Assembly: GCA_027451585.1 (NCBI GenBank)
Contig: DAIDIZ010000024.1
Coordinates: forward strand, 1-55,957
Direction of reading: 5' to 3'
DNA: 55,957 bases
From: Chlamydiota bacterium
GTDB lineage: Bacteria > Chlamydiota > Chlamydiia > Chlamydiales > SM23-39
The notes under the pieces are model-generated. The model did no database searches. It was not told the origin of the DNA and worked only from the letters and a program-made list of their open reading frames with translations. The position numbers and the translations under genes are program-made. Of the stretch, positions 24,931 to 33,427 are shown in pieces (position 1 is the first letter of the stretch; each line of letters starts with the position of its first letter).

Positions 24931-26565
24931 GTGAAATTTTTTGTCCTTTTTTTGAGTTCTTTTTCAGCATTTTTTGCACAGGCACCCTTTGACTCGGAAG
25001 AGGCCTTACGAACCTTTATTTCTGATGCAGAAACATTTTATGCGGAATTTGTAGCGGAACAGGAAGTCATCGATTCTTCTGTTGGATTGGGTTCTTTATC
25101 CTCGGGATTCGTCCCTCCTTCTAACCCCTATTCGCCTCCGAGTGATCCTCCAGCACCGACTCCTCAGAACGGATTTCTCCCAGTCGTCATTGTGAATAAC
25201 AGCGGTTTCCCGGATGCGAGTGTCTATATCAGTGTCATTGGAACTCAACTGACAGGGACCTCTCCTGGAGCAAAGATGTATATGACCTTTGATTCCGCAG
25301 GATCGGGAAGTTATACACTCGTGAGTAGTGGTTCTGGCAATGTCCCAGTTATCCAGCTGAGTTCTTTGAACACAACCCCCTTGGCGCCTAACACCTATGT
25401 GATCTACATCCCTGCAAATCAGGGCAGTTCGCAAGGGATCTCTGGCGGTCGCATCTACTTTCAGATCAACAGTAATCAAACTCTTATCACCTATAACGGG
25501 GGTGTCTTAACGGAACCTAGTGTCTTGAATCAATCTCTGACTCCTTATGGTCTTACATTTGATAAATTCGAAGTTGCTTATGTTCCTGCAGGAAATCCCC
25601 AGGTCAACGCAGATGCAACAGCTGCCGACTTCTTCTCTGTCCCCTTGTATGGATTCCTCTCAACACCTGATACGGGAAGCCCTAGTCATTCCGGAATTTA
25701 TCAACCGCAGAGTTTTATCATGAAAACAGTTGCCCCTTCTTTCTTTAACGGCAGGTGCAGAGGCTCTTATAGATCAGCCATTCTCGCTCAGTGGAATAAT
25801 CTTTTTTCCCCTAACCAAGCCAATCCGATAAGAATCTTATCCCCAGGATCAGCGATGAGCGTTGGAACCGGGAGCTCTTTTCCTAACTCGTTCGATCCTA
25901 ATTATTTCGATAATGCAACCGCTTATGGATTTAGTCTTCTTCAGTATATTTGGTATGGATCTGATTCCTATTACCGTTCTCAGGGACTCTACTTTCAAAC
26001 GCCCGCATCGAATCTCTATCCGCAGCCGGGGATTTGTTCTGCAAACGGCGTTTCTGGGGTCTATACAGCGACGATCGCGTCAGATAATATGATGAATTTT
26101 TGCCCCAATTTTACAACAGAAGCGCAGTCTTATTTCCCAGCTCCTAGTACTGCGAATGCAAGCGCTCCTTCTCCCACGAATGGTCCGACGAGCTACCTCA
26201 TCTTTGCTTCCCAAAATTTGAATTCTTCTTTTGCAGCGAATCTCCAAGGAAATCAGGTGAGCAAGCTTTTTGAAGAGGCCATGGTGGCGGGTCTTCTTCC
26301 TGCCCCTTTTTCTCCCAGTAATCCTCTGAGCAACACCTATCTGTCTAACAATGTACAAGGTTACTTTGGGAATGCTTCCGCATTGCCTGCAAGTGCGGGA
26401 GGGCCGTGGTATGATGTCTATTCAGAGGCGATTCATTATTGCGGATCAATCTATACGTTTGGATTTGATGAACCCCTCTATCCGAACGTACTCATGCAGT
26501 GCACGACCCCGTCGCCTAGCACCTATATTGGTATCACGATAGGTCCTTGTGATTTAGTCCCGTAA
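24931..26565 (+). CDS. Secreted GH64-like beta-1,3-glucanase (thaumatin-like fold)
   Basis: A 544-residue exported protein. I use GTG 24931, which follows GGTGGAGG and opens the signal peptide VKFFVLFLSSFSAFFAQA; an upstream ATG at 24895 is possible. After a proline-rich linker (SNPYSPPSDPPAPTPQ, about residues 65–85) comes FLPVVIVNNSGFPDASVYIS, the start of glycoside hydrolase family 64/thaumatin-like domains. TFDKFEVAYVP and NADATAADFFSVPLYGFL correspond to the family's 'wdk.E.t' and 'DfF.iPl' blocks. GH64 enzymes cleave long-chain beta-1,3-glucan. The second half contains aromatic-rich segments (YGFSLLQYIWYGSDSYYRS). The catalytic residues are not verified here. It is convergent with the OmpW-like gene. 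Confidence 0.65.
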   Translation: MKFFVLFLSSFSAFFAQAPFDSEEALRTFISDAETFYAEFVAEQEVIDSSVGLGSLSSGFVPPSNPYSPPSDPPAPTPQNGFLPVVIVNNSGFPDASVYISVIGTQLTGTSPGAKMYMTFDSAGSGSYTLVSSGSGNVPVIQLSSLNTTPLAPNTYVIYIPANQGSSQGISGGRIYFQINSNQTLITYNGGVLTEPSVLNQSLTPYGLTFDKFEVAYVPAGNPQVNADATAADFFSVPLYGFLSTPDTGSPSHSGIYQPQSFIMKTVAPSFFNGRCRGSYRSAILAQWNNLFSPNQANPIRILSPGSAMSVGTGSSFPNSFDPNYFDNATAYGFSLLQYIWYGSDSYYRSQGLYFQTPASNLYPQPGICSANGVSGVYTATIASDNMMNFCPNFTTEAQSYFPAPSTANASAPSPTNGPTSYLIFASQNLNSSFAANLQGNQVSKLFEEAMVAGLLPAPFSPSNPLSNTYLSNNVQGYFGNASALPASAGGPWYDVYSEAIHYCGSIYTFGFDEPLYPNVLMQCTTPSPSTYIGITIGPCDLVP

Positions 26566-26575
26566 GAAGTATCTC

Positions 26576-26640
26576 CTCGACTGTGTGCATTTTTTGCCAG
26601 CATCTCCGGAGAGTGCGTTCAAAAAATGTACAAAGTCGAG
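26576..26640. repeat. Large hairpin between convergent genes
   Basis: The left arm CTCGACTGTGTGCATTTTTTG (26576–26596, 21 bp) pairs with the right arm at 26620–26640, which mirrors it with two mismatches. The loop of 23 nt contains CTCCGGAG. It lies between the stop at 26565 and the stop at 26642 and could end both transcripts, but neither strand has a T run after the stem. No similar copy was seen elsewhere in the window. Confidence 0.7.
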
Positions 26641-26641
26641 A

Positions 26642-27352
26642 TTACCACTTCACGCCGAAGCCGGAAGAGAAGAGCCAAGGATTCATCCGCACATGGCATC
26701 TGCCGCTGACGTCCCCTCGGAGGGCTGCCGTTGTTTTGATCCAGACATACTTGGCTTCCACGTTGAAGATCCAGTTTTTCCAGATGAAGAAATCAAAGCC
26801 CGCTTGGGCAACAGGTCCCCATGAGTGCTTCAGTTTAAGATGAGTTCCCTGGAGAGATGAATGAGGATCATGGAACAGGGTATAATTGCCACCTCCTCCA
26901 ATATAAGGTTGGAGAAGAGAAGAGGGAAAGATGCGCCATTGCAAGCAAGCAATGGGGGGAATTAACCAAGCTGTTCCGATTTTCGTTTTTTCAAGAGATT
27001 TTTTCCCCCAAAGCGAGTTGTAATAGGAAGAGAAAATCATAGAGAATCCTAGATTCTTGGTGAACATCACGCTGATATCGAGTTCCCCTGACCAAGAAGG
27101 GTGAAATTTCATTCCAGAATTGGGAATCGAACTGATCGAATCGCTTGAGTTATTTGGAAGAAGGTAAAGACCCCTGAATTTAGTAAATCCATTACCTCCT
27201 TTTGTCTTGTAGTAGTTTTTATAACACTTCTGATTTCTATGACGAGTGGGGGGGGGATTCCTTCTGTATTCAGAAGAAATAATCTCATCAGGGGCATAGA
27301 GAAAGGTAAGGATAAGAAGGATCGTCGTCAGCTTTTTAAAAAGTAATTTCAT
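26642..27352 (-). CDS. OmpW-like outer-membrane beta-barrel protein
   Basis: A 236-residue exported barrel. Signal peptide: KLTTILLILTFLYAPDEIISS region. It has the OmpW-family blocks FTKFRGLYLLPNNSSD (first strand and loop), PSWSGELDISVMFTKNLGFS, LQPYIGGGGNYTLF (family: 'kPYvGaGvnYt.f'), WGPVAQAGFDFFIWKNWIFN and HVRMNPWLFSSGFGVKW at the C-terminus. OmpW proteins are eight-stranded barrels for small hydrophobic compounds. The N-terminal mature part carries an extra basic stretch (PPPTRHRNQKCYKNYYKTK). It is divergent from the patatin gene, with a hairpin between them. Confidence 0.8.
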   Translation of the reverse strand: MKLLFKKLTTILLILTFLYAPDEIISSEYRRNPPPTRHRNQKCYKNYYKTKGGNGFTKFRGLYLLPNNSSDSISSIPNSGMKFHPSWSGELDISVMFTKNLGFSMIFSSYYNSLWGKKSLEKTKIGTAWLIPPIACLQWRIFPSSLLQPYIGGGGNYTLFHDPHSSLQGTHLKLKHSWGPVAQAGFDFFIWKNWIFNVEAKYVWIKTTAALRGDVSGRCHVRMNPWLFSSGFGVKW

Positions 27353-27380
27353 CTGGTTAGAATCCTCCTTCTAGGTGGAA

Positions 27381-27425
27381 AGGTAGTTGCAAAACTCGCT
27401 TTGAGAAGTGGTTTTGCAACTACCT
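27381..27425. repeat. Hairpin between divergent genes
   Basis: AGGTAGTTGCAAAAC (27381–27395) is the exact complement of GTTTTGCAACTACCT (27411–27425); the loop is 15 nt. It lies between the starts of the OmpW-like gene (27352, minus) and the patatin gene (27502, plus), so it is not a terminator of either. It could act as an operator, RNA leader hairpin or remnant of a foldback element. Confidence 0.75.
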
Positions 27426-27501
27426 CCATATTTTTCGTATATCAGGAAGATTCATTTTATTGAAGTTGCGAAAATAACCTTTTCCGATTATTCTCTTTCC
27501 G

Positions 27502-28407
27502 ATGTATTGCATTTGGATCTTTTTTGTTCTCTTTTTGTCTGGGTGTAGTTCTTTAAAAATGAGCTCGCTAGGAGACCTCGTTGCCATTCCTCCTTTTGAA
27601 CCGAAAGAACCCGTCAATGTGGCGCTTGTGTTGGGCGGCGGCGGCGCGAAAGGGCTTGCCCATTTAGGGGCGATTCGGGAACTTGAATTGGCGGGAATCC
27701 GTCCAGATTTGATTGTGGGATGCAGTGCTGGCGCGATCGCCGGAGCTCTTTATGCCGATCAACCTTATCTGGAGGATAGGGTGGAAATGCTTCTTCCCTT
27801 GCGCAAGGCCGATATTCTTGATTACGCGATCAATCCGATCTTTGGGATTGTGCACGGGGATCTGCTTCAGAATCTGATGAAAAATCTCTTGCGTGCAAAA
27901 ACATTTGAAGAACTCCAAATTCCTCTCATTGTAGTAGTTACGGATTTGATTTCGGGAGAGGCAATTGAGCTATCTAAAGGAGATCTCTCTTCTGCTATTA
28001 GAGCTTCCTGTTCTGTTCCTGGAATTTTCAAGCCCTTTTCTCTTTATGGGAGATACTGCATTGATGGAGGCGCCGCCTGCCCGATCCCCGTCAGTATAGC
28101 GAAAAAATATGGGGCTAAGGTTGTGATCGCGATTGATTTAAGTGAGCAGCTCCCTAAAAAACATCCCCGACATCTTCTCGGAGTGACCAAGAGAAGCTTA
28201 GAGATCGGGTATCGGAAATTCATTGAGCAATCGCTTTCTCAAGCCGATGTGGCTATCCGGATGAATTTCGATGAAGTGGGACTTTTTAACGATTCTCTGA
28301 ACGAATGGCTCTATGAGCAAGGACGCGCAGCTATTCGAGACAAGCTTGACGAGATTCGGTCGAAGATTGAGAAGATTCAGTGCATCCTACCATCTATCAA
28401 AAAGTAA
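27502..28407 (+). CDS. Patatin-like phospholipase, lipoprotein
   Basis: A 301-residue acyl hydrolase of the patatin family. The signal ends in a lipobox (LFLSGC, Cys15), so it is probably membrane-anchored. Oxyanion loop VLGGGGAKGLAHLG, nucleophile GCSAGAIAGALYAD (GxSxG) and catalytic Asp in CIDGGAACPIP form the Ser–Asp dyad. The family hydrolyses phospholipids; bacterial members include type III effectors such as ExoU, while lipoprotein forms such as RssA/YjjU-like act in the envelope. All catalytic residues are intact. It is convergent with alsS. Confidence 0.9.
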   Translation: MYCIWIFFVLFLSGCSSLKMSSLGDLVAIPPFEPKEPVNVALVLGGGGAKGLAHLGAIRELELAGIRPDLIVGCSAGAIAGALYADQPYLEDRVEMLLPLRKADILDYAINPIFGIVHGDLLQNLMKNLLRAKTFEELQIPLIVVVTDLISGEAIELSKGDLSSAIRASCSVPGIFKPFSLYGRYCIDGGAACPIPVSIAKKYGAKVVIAIDLSEQLPKKHPRHLLGVTKRSLEIGYRKFIEQSLSQADVAIRMNFDEVGLFNDSLNEWLYEQGRAAIRDKLDEIRSKIEKIQCILPSIKK

Positions 28408-28423
28408 TCTTTAGTGTAGAATC

Positions 28424-30082
28424 TCATCTGATAAATGGTATCACTCCATTTTTGACCGATTCAAAAAGTTCTCGATTATCCGAGTAATCAATTGGGATTT
28501 CGATGATGACCGGACCTGTGAGTGCAAGAGCTTTTTTGAATGTATCAAAGAGTTGATCGCTGTGGGTGACACGGATTGCGTGAGCTCCGAAACTCATCGC
28601 AAAGCGGACGAGATCGACAGATCCAAAATGAACCACCGCATCTCCTTTGCATTGGATCATTTGCTGTTCTTGGACCGTGTTGTAGGCATTATCGCACCAC
28701 ACAAAGTGGATGAAGTGCATTTTTTCTCTGACGGCGGTTTCGAGTTCAGCTGCTGAAAAAAGAAAGCTGCCATCTCCAGAAATTGAGATTACCTTTTTCC
28801 CTGGCCTAACAAGAGATGCTCCCATTGCCCAGGGAAGAGCCACGCCAAGTGTTTGCTGTCCATGGCTACAGAGGAGTTGATGCGGTTGGTAAGAAAGAAA
28901 GTAGCGGGCGATCCATAAGTAGTGAGTTCCTACATCGGAGATCACTGTCGTATCATCATCGACAAAAACTCGCAAGTCATGCAAAAACCGGAGCGGATGA
29001 ATTTTCTCTCCATTGAAAGAGGCTGCCTTACTGAATTTCATTTGTAGATCGGTTTGCAGTTTCTTTACAAGAAAGGGCATCGCAGATGTCTTTTTGGGTG
29101 CTAGCTTGGTTTCTAAAAATCGAATGTTGGAGGCGATATCTCCAAGTACTTCTGTGTAAGGAATATAGGTTGATTGTACGCGAGGGGGTAGGTAATGGAT
29201 ATGGATGATCTTTTTGGATTTTCCTGTATACCATAGTTCTGGATCATATTCGGAAGGGCTAAAACCGATGGTGACGATCACGTCAGCTGATTCGAGCAAT
29301 TCATCACCTGGTTGATTTTTAAACAGTCCCACCCTTCCGACGAAACAATCGGTCAAGTCACGTGATAAGACACCTGCACCTTGATAGGTACAGACGACAG
29401 CTGTGGGTATTTTATGGAGTAGAGAGCGGATTGCTTTGGTGTTTTCGAGTCGGGTGGCTTCCAGTCCGAGTAAAAGGACAGGGTTAGAGGCTTCATTGAT
29501 GAGTTTTGCTGCCTGTTGTAAAGAAGCCTCAGACCCGGGACCAAATGTAATCGGGAGCGCCAAGTCCTTGCAGTGAAGAGATGTTGTTTCTTGGAGAACG
29601 TCTTGAGGAATACTGAGGAAAACGGCCCCTGCTTGAGGTGTCATTGCAGTTCGGAATGCATTTTCAATCGCTTGCGGGATACTCTCCACAGTACCGATCT
29701 CTTCGCTTCGTTTGGTAACAAGTTCTGTAAGCTTCAGATGATCGACGCCCTGCTTGTCTTTCCTGTATCGAGGGGCGCTTGCTCCGATTGCAATAACAGG
29801 ATCTCCCTCTTTTGTAGCAGTGAGAAGTCCCGTGATGAGATTGGAAACCTCTGATCCAGCATTGACAAGAACCATACCTGGGGTGCCTGTGATTCTCCCG
29901 CAGGCGGTAGCCAAAAAAATGGCGTTTTGCTCGTGACGGCAGACAATCACTTTAATCGACATCCCCAGAAATGCATCGAACAGAGCATCGATTTTGGCGC
30001 CAGGAATGCCGAAAACATACTGGATTTTATGTCGTACAAGGCATTCGGCCAGGAGCTGAGCTCCGGTGATCTTTTTGTCCAT
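28424..30082 (-). CDS. alsS: Acetolactate synthase, catabolic AlsS type
   Basis: A 552-residue thiamine-diphosphate enzyme that condenses two pyruvates to acetolactate. It matches the catabolic, FAD-independent AlsS class: VFGIPGAKIDALFD, catalytic Glu51 in CRHEQNAIFLA, GLFKNQPGDELLESADVI, QTLGVALPWAMGASLV, and the ThDP motif from SGDGSFLFSAAELETA to CDNAYN. Residues follow Bacillus AlsS closely. No alsD (acetolactate decarboxylase) or ilvC lies nearby, so the product's fate is unclear; it might serve overflow or pH control. It lies 35 bp downstream of lysS on the same strand and is probably cotranscribed with it. Confidence 0.9.
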   Translation of the reverse strand: MDKKITGAQLLAECLVRHKIQYVFGIPGAKIDALFDAFLGMSIKVIVCRHEQNAIFLATACGRITGTPGMVLVNAGSEVSNLITGLLTATKEGDPVIAIGASAPRYRKDKQGVDHLKLTELVTKRSEEIGTVESIPQAIENAFRTAMTPQAGAVFLSIPQDVLQETTSLHCKDLALPITFGPGSEASLQQAAKLINEASNPVLLLGLEATRLENTKAIRSLLHKIPTAVVCTYQGAGVLSRDLTDCFVGRVGLFKNQPGDELLESADVIVTIGFSPSEYDPELWYTGKSKKIIHIHYLPPRVQSTYIPYTEVLGDIASNIRFLETKLAPKKTSAMPFLVKKLQTDLQMKFSKAASFNGEKIHPLRFLHDLRVFVDDDTTVISDVGTHYLWIARYFLSYQPHQLLCSHGQQTLGVALPWAMGASLVRPGKKVISISGDGSFLFSAAELETAVREKMHFIHFVWCDNAYNTVQEQQMIQCKGDAVVHFGSVDLVRFAMSFGAHAIRVTHSDQLFDTFKKALALTGPVIIEIPIDYSDNRELFESVKNGVIPFIR

Positions 30083-30117
30083 ATGAGAGTTCTTTTAAGA
30101 GAAGAAAGAAATTTTGT

Positions 30118-31695
30118 CTACTCTTCGGGGCGCATGATGGGAAAGAAGAGAATGTCGCGAATCGACCCGGCTCCTGTAAAGAGCATGACCAGACGATCGA
30201 TCCCAAAACCAATCCCTCCTGTTGGGGGCATCCCTTGGCAAATTGCTTCGATGAATTCTTCGTCGAGAGGTGAAGCCTCTTCATTCCCCTTTTCCCTCTG
30301 TTCAGCTTGTTCCACAAGAAGCTGCCTCTGGAGCTCCGGATCGTTGAGCTCTGAGTACGAATTGCACATCTCCCGACCCAAGATGAAGCTCTCAAATCGT
30401 TCGACAAGCCTCTCTTTGCGTAAAAGAGGGTCGCGGTGCAATTTACAAAGGGGAGTGGTTTCGATCGGGTGGTCTATGATATGGTGGGGTTGAATCAGAT
30501 GAGGCTCTGCTAATTCTCCAAAGAGCATGGCAATGAGATGGCCTCGAGAAGCTTTATCGATTTCTTTCGGGATCAACGGAGTCTCTTTTTTTAGGAGGAC
30601 TCTCATTTCTTCATCAGAGAGAGCATCCACGTCGATATGAACATATTCTTTGATCGCTTGTTTCATGGAGAGTCGTTTCCAAGGAGCTTTGAGATCGATC
30701 ACTTGGGCAACACTTTCTTCAGGGGAAGTGATCCGGACCTTGGTATCTCCAAACAGATCGAGAGCGATCGTCTCAAAGAGACGCTCAGCAAAGACCATCA
30801 TGTCTTCATAGTCCCATCCTGCTGCATAGGCCTCGAGCATTGTGAACTCGGGGTTGTGCGTTTTGTCAATCCCCTCATTGCGGAACACTTTGCCGATTTC
30901 GAAAATTTTCTCCATTCCGCCCACGATCAACTTTTTCAAAGAAATTTCAAGAGCGATTCGAAGGTATAGGTCTTGGTGATGGGCGTTGAGATGGGTGGTG
31001 AACGGTTTTGCCGCAGCGCCTCCGTAGAGATTTTGTAAAATTGGAGTTTCTACCTCCTCAAATCCCGCTTCATGGAAATAATTTCGGATTATAAATAAAA
31101 TCCGAGACCGGAGTCGGAATTTCTCCAACGAGGAGGCGTCGGTGATCAGGTCGAGCCAGCGTTTCCGATACCGAACACCTTTGTCGGCAAGGCCGCTGTG
31201 CTTGTCGGGAAGCGGTAGTAACGATTTGCAGAGAAGCGTGACCCTTTTTGCGAAAAGGGTCAATTCCCCTTTTTGGGTCCGAAAGAGGTTCCCTTCAACA
31301 GCTACAATGTCGCCTAGATCAATCTTTTTTTCGATGAATTTTAAAGCGGACAGTTCCGGTGTTTCGGAAAGGCCAGCCACTTTTGTCTGGTCCCGATTGA
31401 ACATGACCTGGAGCCTGCCGGTTTCGTCTTGGAGATGTCCAAAAGCGTTTTTTCCCATAGCTCGGAATAAGACGAGCCGTCCCGAAATGACTGCAGGTGG
31501 TGTATTGCCTGCTGCAGCATCATCGCTATGACCTAATTCTTTCCCTTCATAGTCAAGCGAGATTTGGAGCGTTTTTTGCGACGCGAGCCCCTTCGGGGGA
31601 TAGGGATCTATACCAAGCTCTCTAATCTCCTCGAGCTTACGGGTCCTGTTCAGAAATTCTTCATGGGAATGGTATTCAGGCGTATGCATAAGCAT
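30118..31695 (-). CDS. lysS: Lysyl-tRNA synthetase, class II
   Basis: A 525-residue class II aminoacyl-tRNA synthetase that charges tRNA-Lys. An N-terminal OB-fold anticodon-binding domain includes VISGRLVLFRAMGKNAFGHL. The catalytic domain has motif 2 (KVFRNEGIDKTHNPEFTMLE) and motif 3 (GIGFGIDRLVMLFT), with GGMEKIFEIGKVFRNE and MCNSYSELNDP as LysRS-specific blocks. Length matches the family. The 108 bp between its start and the divergent gene at 31804 is AT-rich and should hold both promoters. Confidence 0.96.
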   Translation of the reverse strand: MLMHTPEYHSHEEFLNRTRKLEEIRELGIDPYPPKGLASQKTLQISLDYEGKELGHSDDAAAGNTPPAVISGRLVLFRAMGKNAFGHLQDETGRLQVMFNRDQTKVAGLSETPELSALKFIEKKIDLGDIVAVEGNLFRTQKGELTLFAKRVTLLCKSLLPLPDKHSGLADKGVRYRKRWLDLITDASSLEKFRLRSRILFIIRNYFHEAGFEEVETPILQNLYGGAAAKPFTTHLNAHHQDLYLRIALEISLKKLIVGGMEKIFEIGKVFRNEGIDKTHNPEFTMLEAYAAGWDYEDMMVFAERLFETIALDLFGDTKVRITSPEESVAQVIDLKAPWKRLSMKQAIKEYVHIDVDALSDEEMRVLLKKETPLIPKEIDKASRGHLIAMLFGELAEPHLIQPHHIIDHPIETTPLCKLHRDPLLRKERLVERFESFILGREMCNSYSELNDPELQRQLLVEQAEQREKGNEEASPLDEEFIEAICQGMPPTGGIGFGIDRLVMLFTGAGSIRDILFFPIMRPEE

Positions 31696-31803
31696 CTATC
31701 GTAATTTTTCCTTTTCTTTTTGTACATCGAAAAATTCTAAAAATTTTTGTTCTCAAAATTATGGATAAGGGGTTAAGATTTTGTAAAAATTTTTTGAGGA
31801 CCT

Positions 31804-33345
31804 ATGATAAACAGTCCCCGTTCTTCTTGTTATGAAGTATCTAAAAGAGTTGCGGGGATGGCTTCTTATGCGATCCTTACAGACGAAGCTCTTTCGGAAA
31901 TTAAGAAAGCTCTTGATCTGCTAGAAAATCTTTCTCTTCAAATTGAAAGAGGAAAAGTCTCTCCGAATAAGGAGATGCTTTTTAGAAAAAGAAGGGAGGT
32001 TACGTTAGATTGGAGCAACTTAAAGGCAATTGCGATGAAAGGAAGTGAGATCGGGAATCTCCCTTCGATGCGCATCAGAATGGAGGTTTGTAAAAGAGCA
32101 GAGATGTTTGGTCATAAAGCAGAAGAATTGACGAGGGTAAGTAATGCGGCTATTTCTGTACAACAACGTCTTCAAAAGAATTCAAGAAAGATCGCAAGAA
32201 GATTGCAGACAGTTAGACTGTTGGCTCAAGAAGTTGATGATCAGTTGATGAAGAGTGGTAACGTCTTCCAAGAGAACAGGCCTGTTGTTAGCTTAGAAAA
32301 AAAAGAAGAGGGAGCGCTTCAGTATGTTATTGATTGTGCAACGGGAACTGAACCGATTCCAAAAGGAGCCAATGACATTGTCGAGCTTGTTCGAAAAAGG
32401 AGCTCTCCTGAAAATCGTCCCTCTTCTTTGCCTCATGTCGATCCGATCGGTTCAGAATTTATCCCTTCGATGCAAAGCCCTCTCAATAGGATTTTGGTTT
32501 CCGTCAATTCAGATAAAATCATTCCTTCTCATTGGGATGAGGCAGCCGCTCTTTTTATGACCCCTGACAAGCCGAGCAGGCTCCAAGTGCCTCTAGAAAA
32601 TTACCTAAAATCAGGATTGACTCCCCCTCGGTCCCCAAGTCCTGAACCTAGAAGTCTCTGCTTGGGTGACGGTAGTCCAGGACCTGCATCAGAAGCTTCT
32701 ACAAGTCCCGAAAAAAGACTTTCAAAAACCGAAAGAGCGTCTCTTTCACAGGAACCGCATGCAGAATACGGATCGATCGCCCCTCCTAAGGAATCCTCTT
32801 CTCCACCCGAATCGGCAGGACATCTTTTTGAAACGATGTCTACTGAAGTGGCCGATTTGGAGCAGAATATTTCAGATTTAGTTGGTGAACTTAAAAAAAA
32901 TAGAGAGGCAAGAGGAGGGGCTCTATTTAAAGCTGCATTTGAACATGCAGCTCGTAGGTATTTGGAGCTGAATCGTTATCTCTCTGAAAAGAAGTCAGCA
33001 GTGGCCAATTGGGAGACTGCCTACAAAGACGCGAGGGATCAATTTGTGAGGAGAGAGGATATAGAGAACCTGGCTCACCTCGGGTTCCAAGTCGATTCGA
33101 TGGATTCGTTCCGGATTAGGGTAGAAGAGGCTGTGGTTCGGATCCCTCGTTGGAAAGAAAAATGTAAAGCTTTTTCTGAATCGTTGAGCCGGTTGCGTAG
33201 TAAGTTGTCCTTCGCGTTCTTCGTCTTGGCAAGAGTTGAGGGAAAAGCGAAGTGGTATGAACGTTTCTCTTGGTGCGCAGGGGATTCTTATTTGGAGGCC
33301 GCTCTTGAAGACATTCGGGAAGGGTCTCTGCGCCCCCTCGATTAA
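31804..33345 (+). CDS. Helical protein of unknown function, module family member 1
   Basis: A 513-residue protein with no signal peptide or transmembrane segment. GAGGA precedes the ATG by five bases. The N-terminal ~170 residues are helical and charged (coiled-coil-like). A proline/serine-rich middle (about 260–340, with TPPRSPSPEPRS) looks disordered. The C-terminal ~120 residues carry a module shared with the next two genes: ENLAHLGFQVDSMDSFRIRV, then helices ending LSFAFFVLARVEG and the aromatic tail WYERFSW. I recognise no named domain. Context and composition would suit a secreted effector family, which is inference. Confidence 0.7.
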   Translation: MINSPRSSCYEVSKRVAGMASYAILTDEALSEIKKALDLLENLSLQIERGKVSPNKEMLFRKRREVTLDWSNLKAIAMKGSEIGNLPSMRIRMEVCKRAEMFGHKAEELTRVSNAAISVQQRLQKNSRKIARRLQTVRLLAQEVDDQLMKSGNVFQENRPVVSLEKKEEGALQYVIDCATGTEPIPKGANDIVELVRKRSSPENRPSSLPHVDPIGSEFIPSMQSPLNRILVSVNSDKIIPSHWDEAAALFMTPDKPSRLQVPLENYLKSGLTPPRSPSPEPRSLCLGDGSPGPASEASTSPEKRLSKTERASLSQEPHAEYGSIAPPKESSSPPESAGHLFETMSTEVADLEQNISDLVGELKKNREARGGALFKAAFEHAARRYLELNRYLSEKKSAVANWETAYKDARDQFVRREDIENLAHLGFQVDSMDSFRIRVEEAVVRIPRWKEKCKAFSESLSRLRSKLSFAFFVLARVEGKAKWYERFSWCAGDSYLEAALEDIREGSLRPLD

Positions 33346-33427
33346 GAATGGTAAATTTTTTCTTGAATAAAATGATGAAGGGTTTGTAAAGTGTTAGATA
33401 AAAATTTGTTGGCAAGGAGATAAATGT

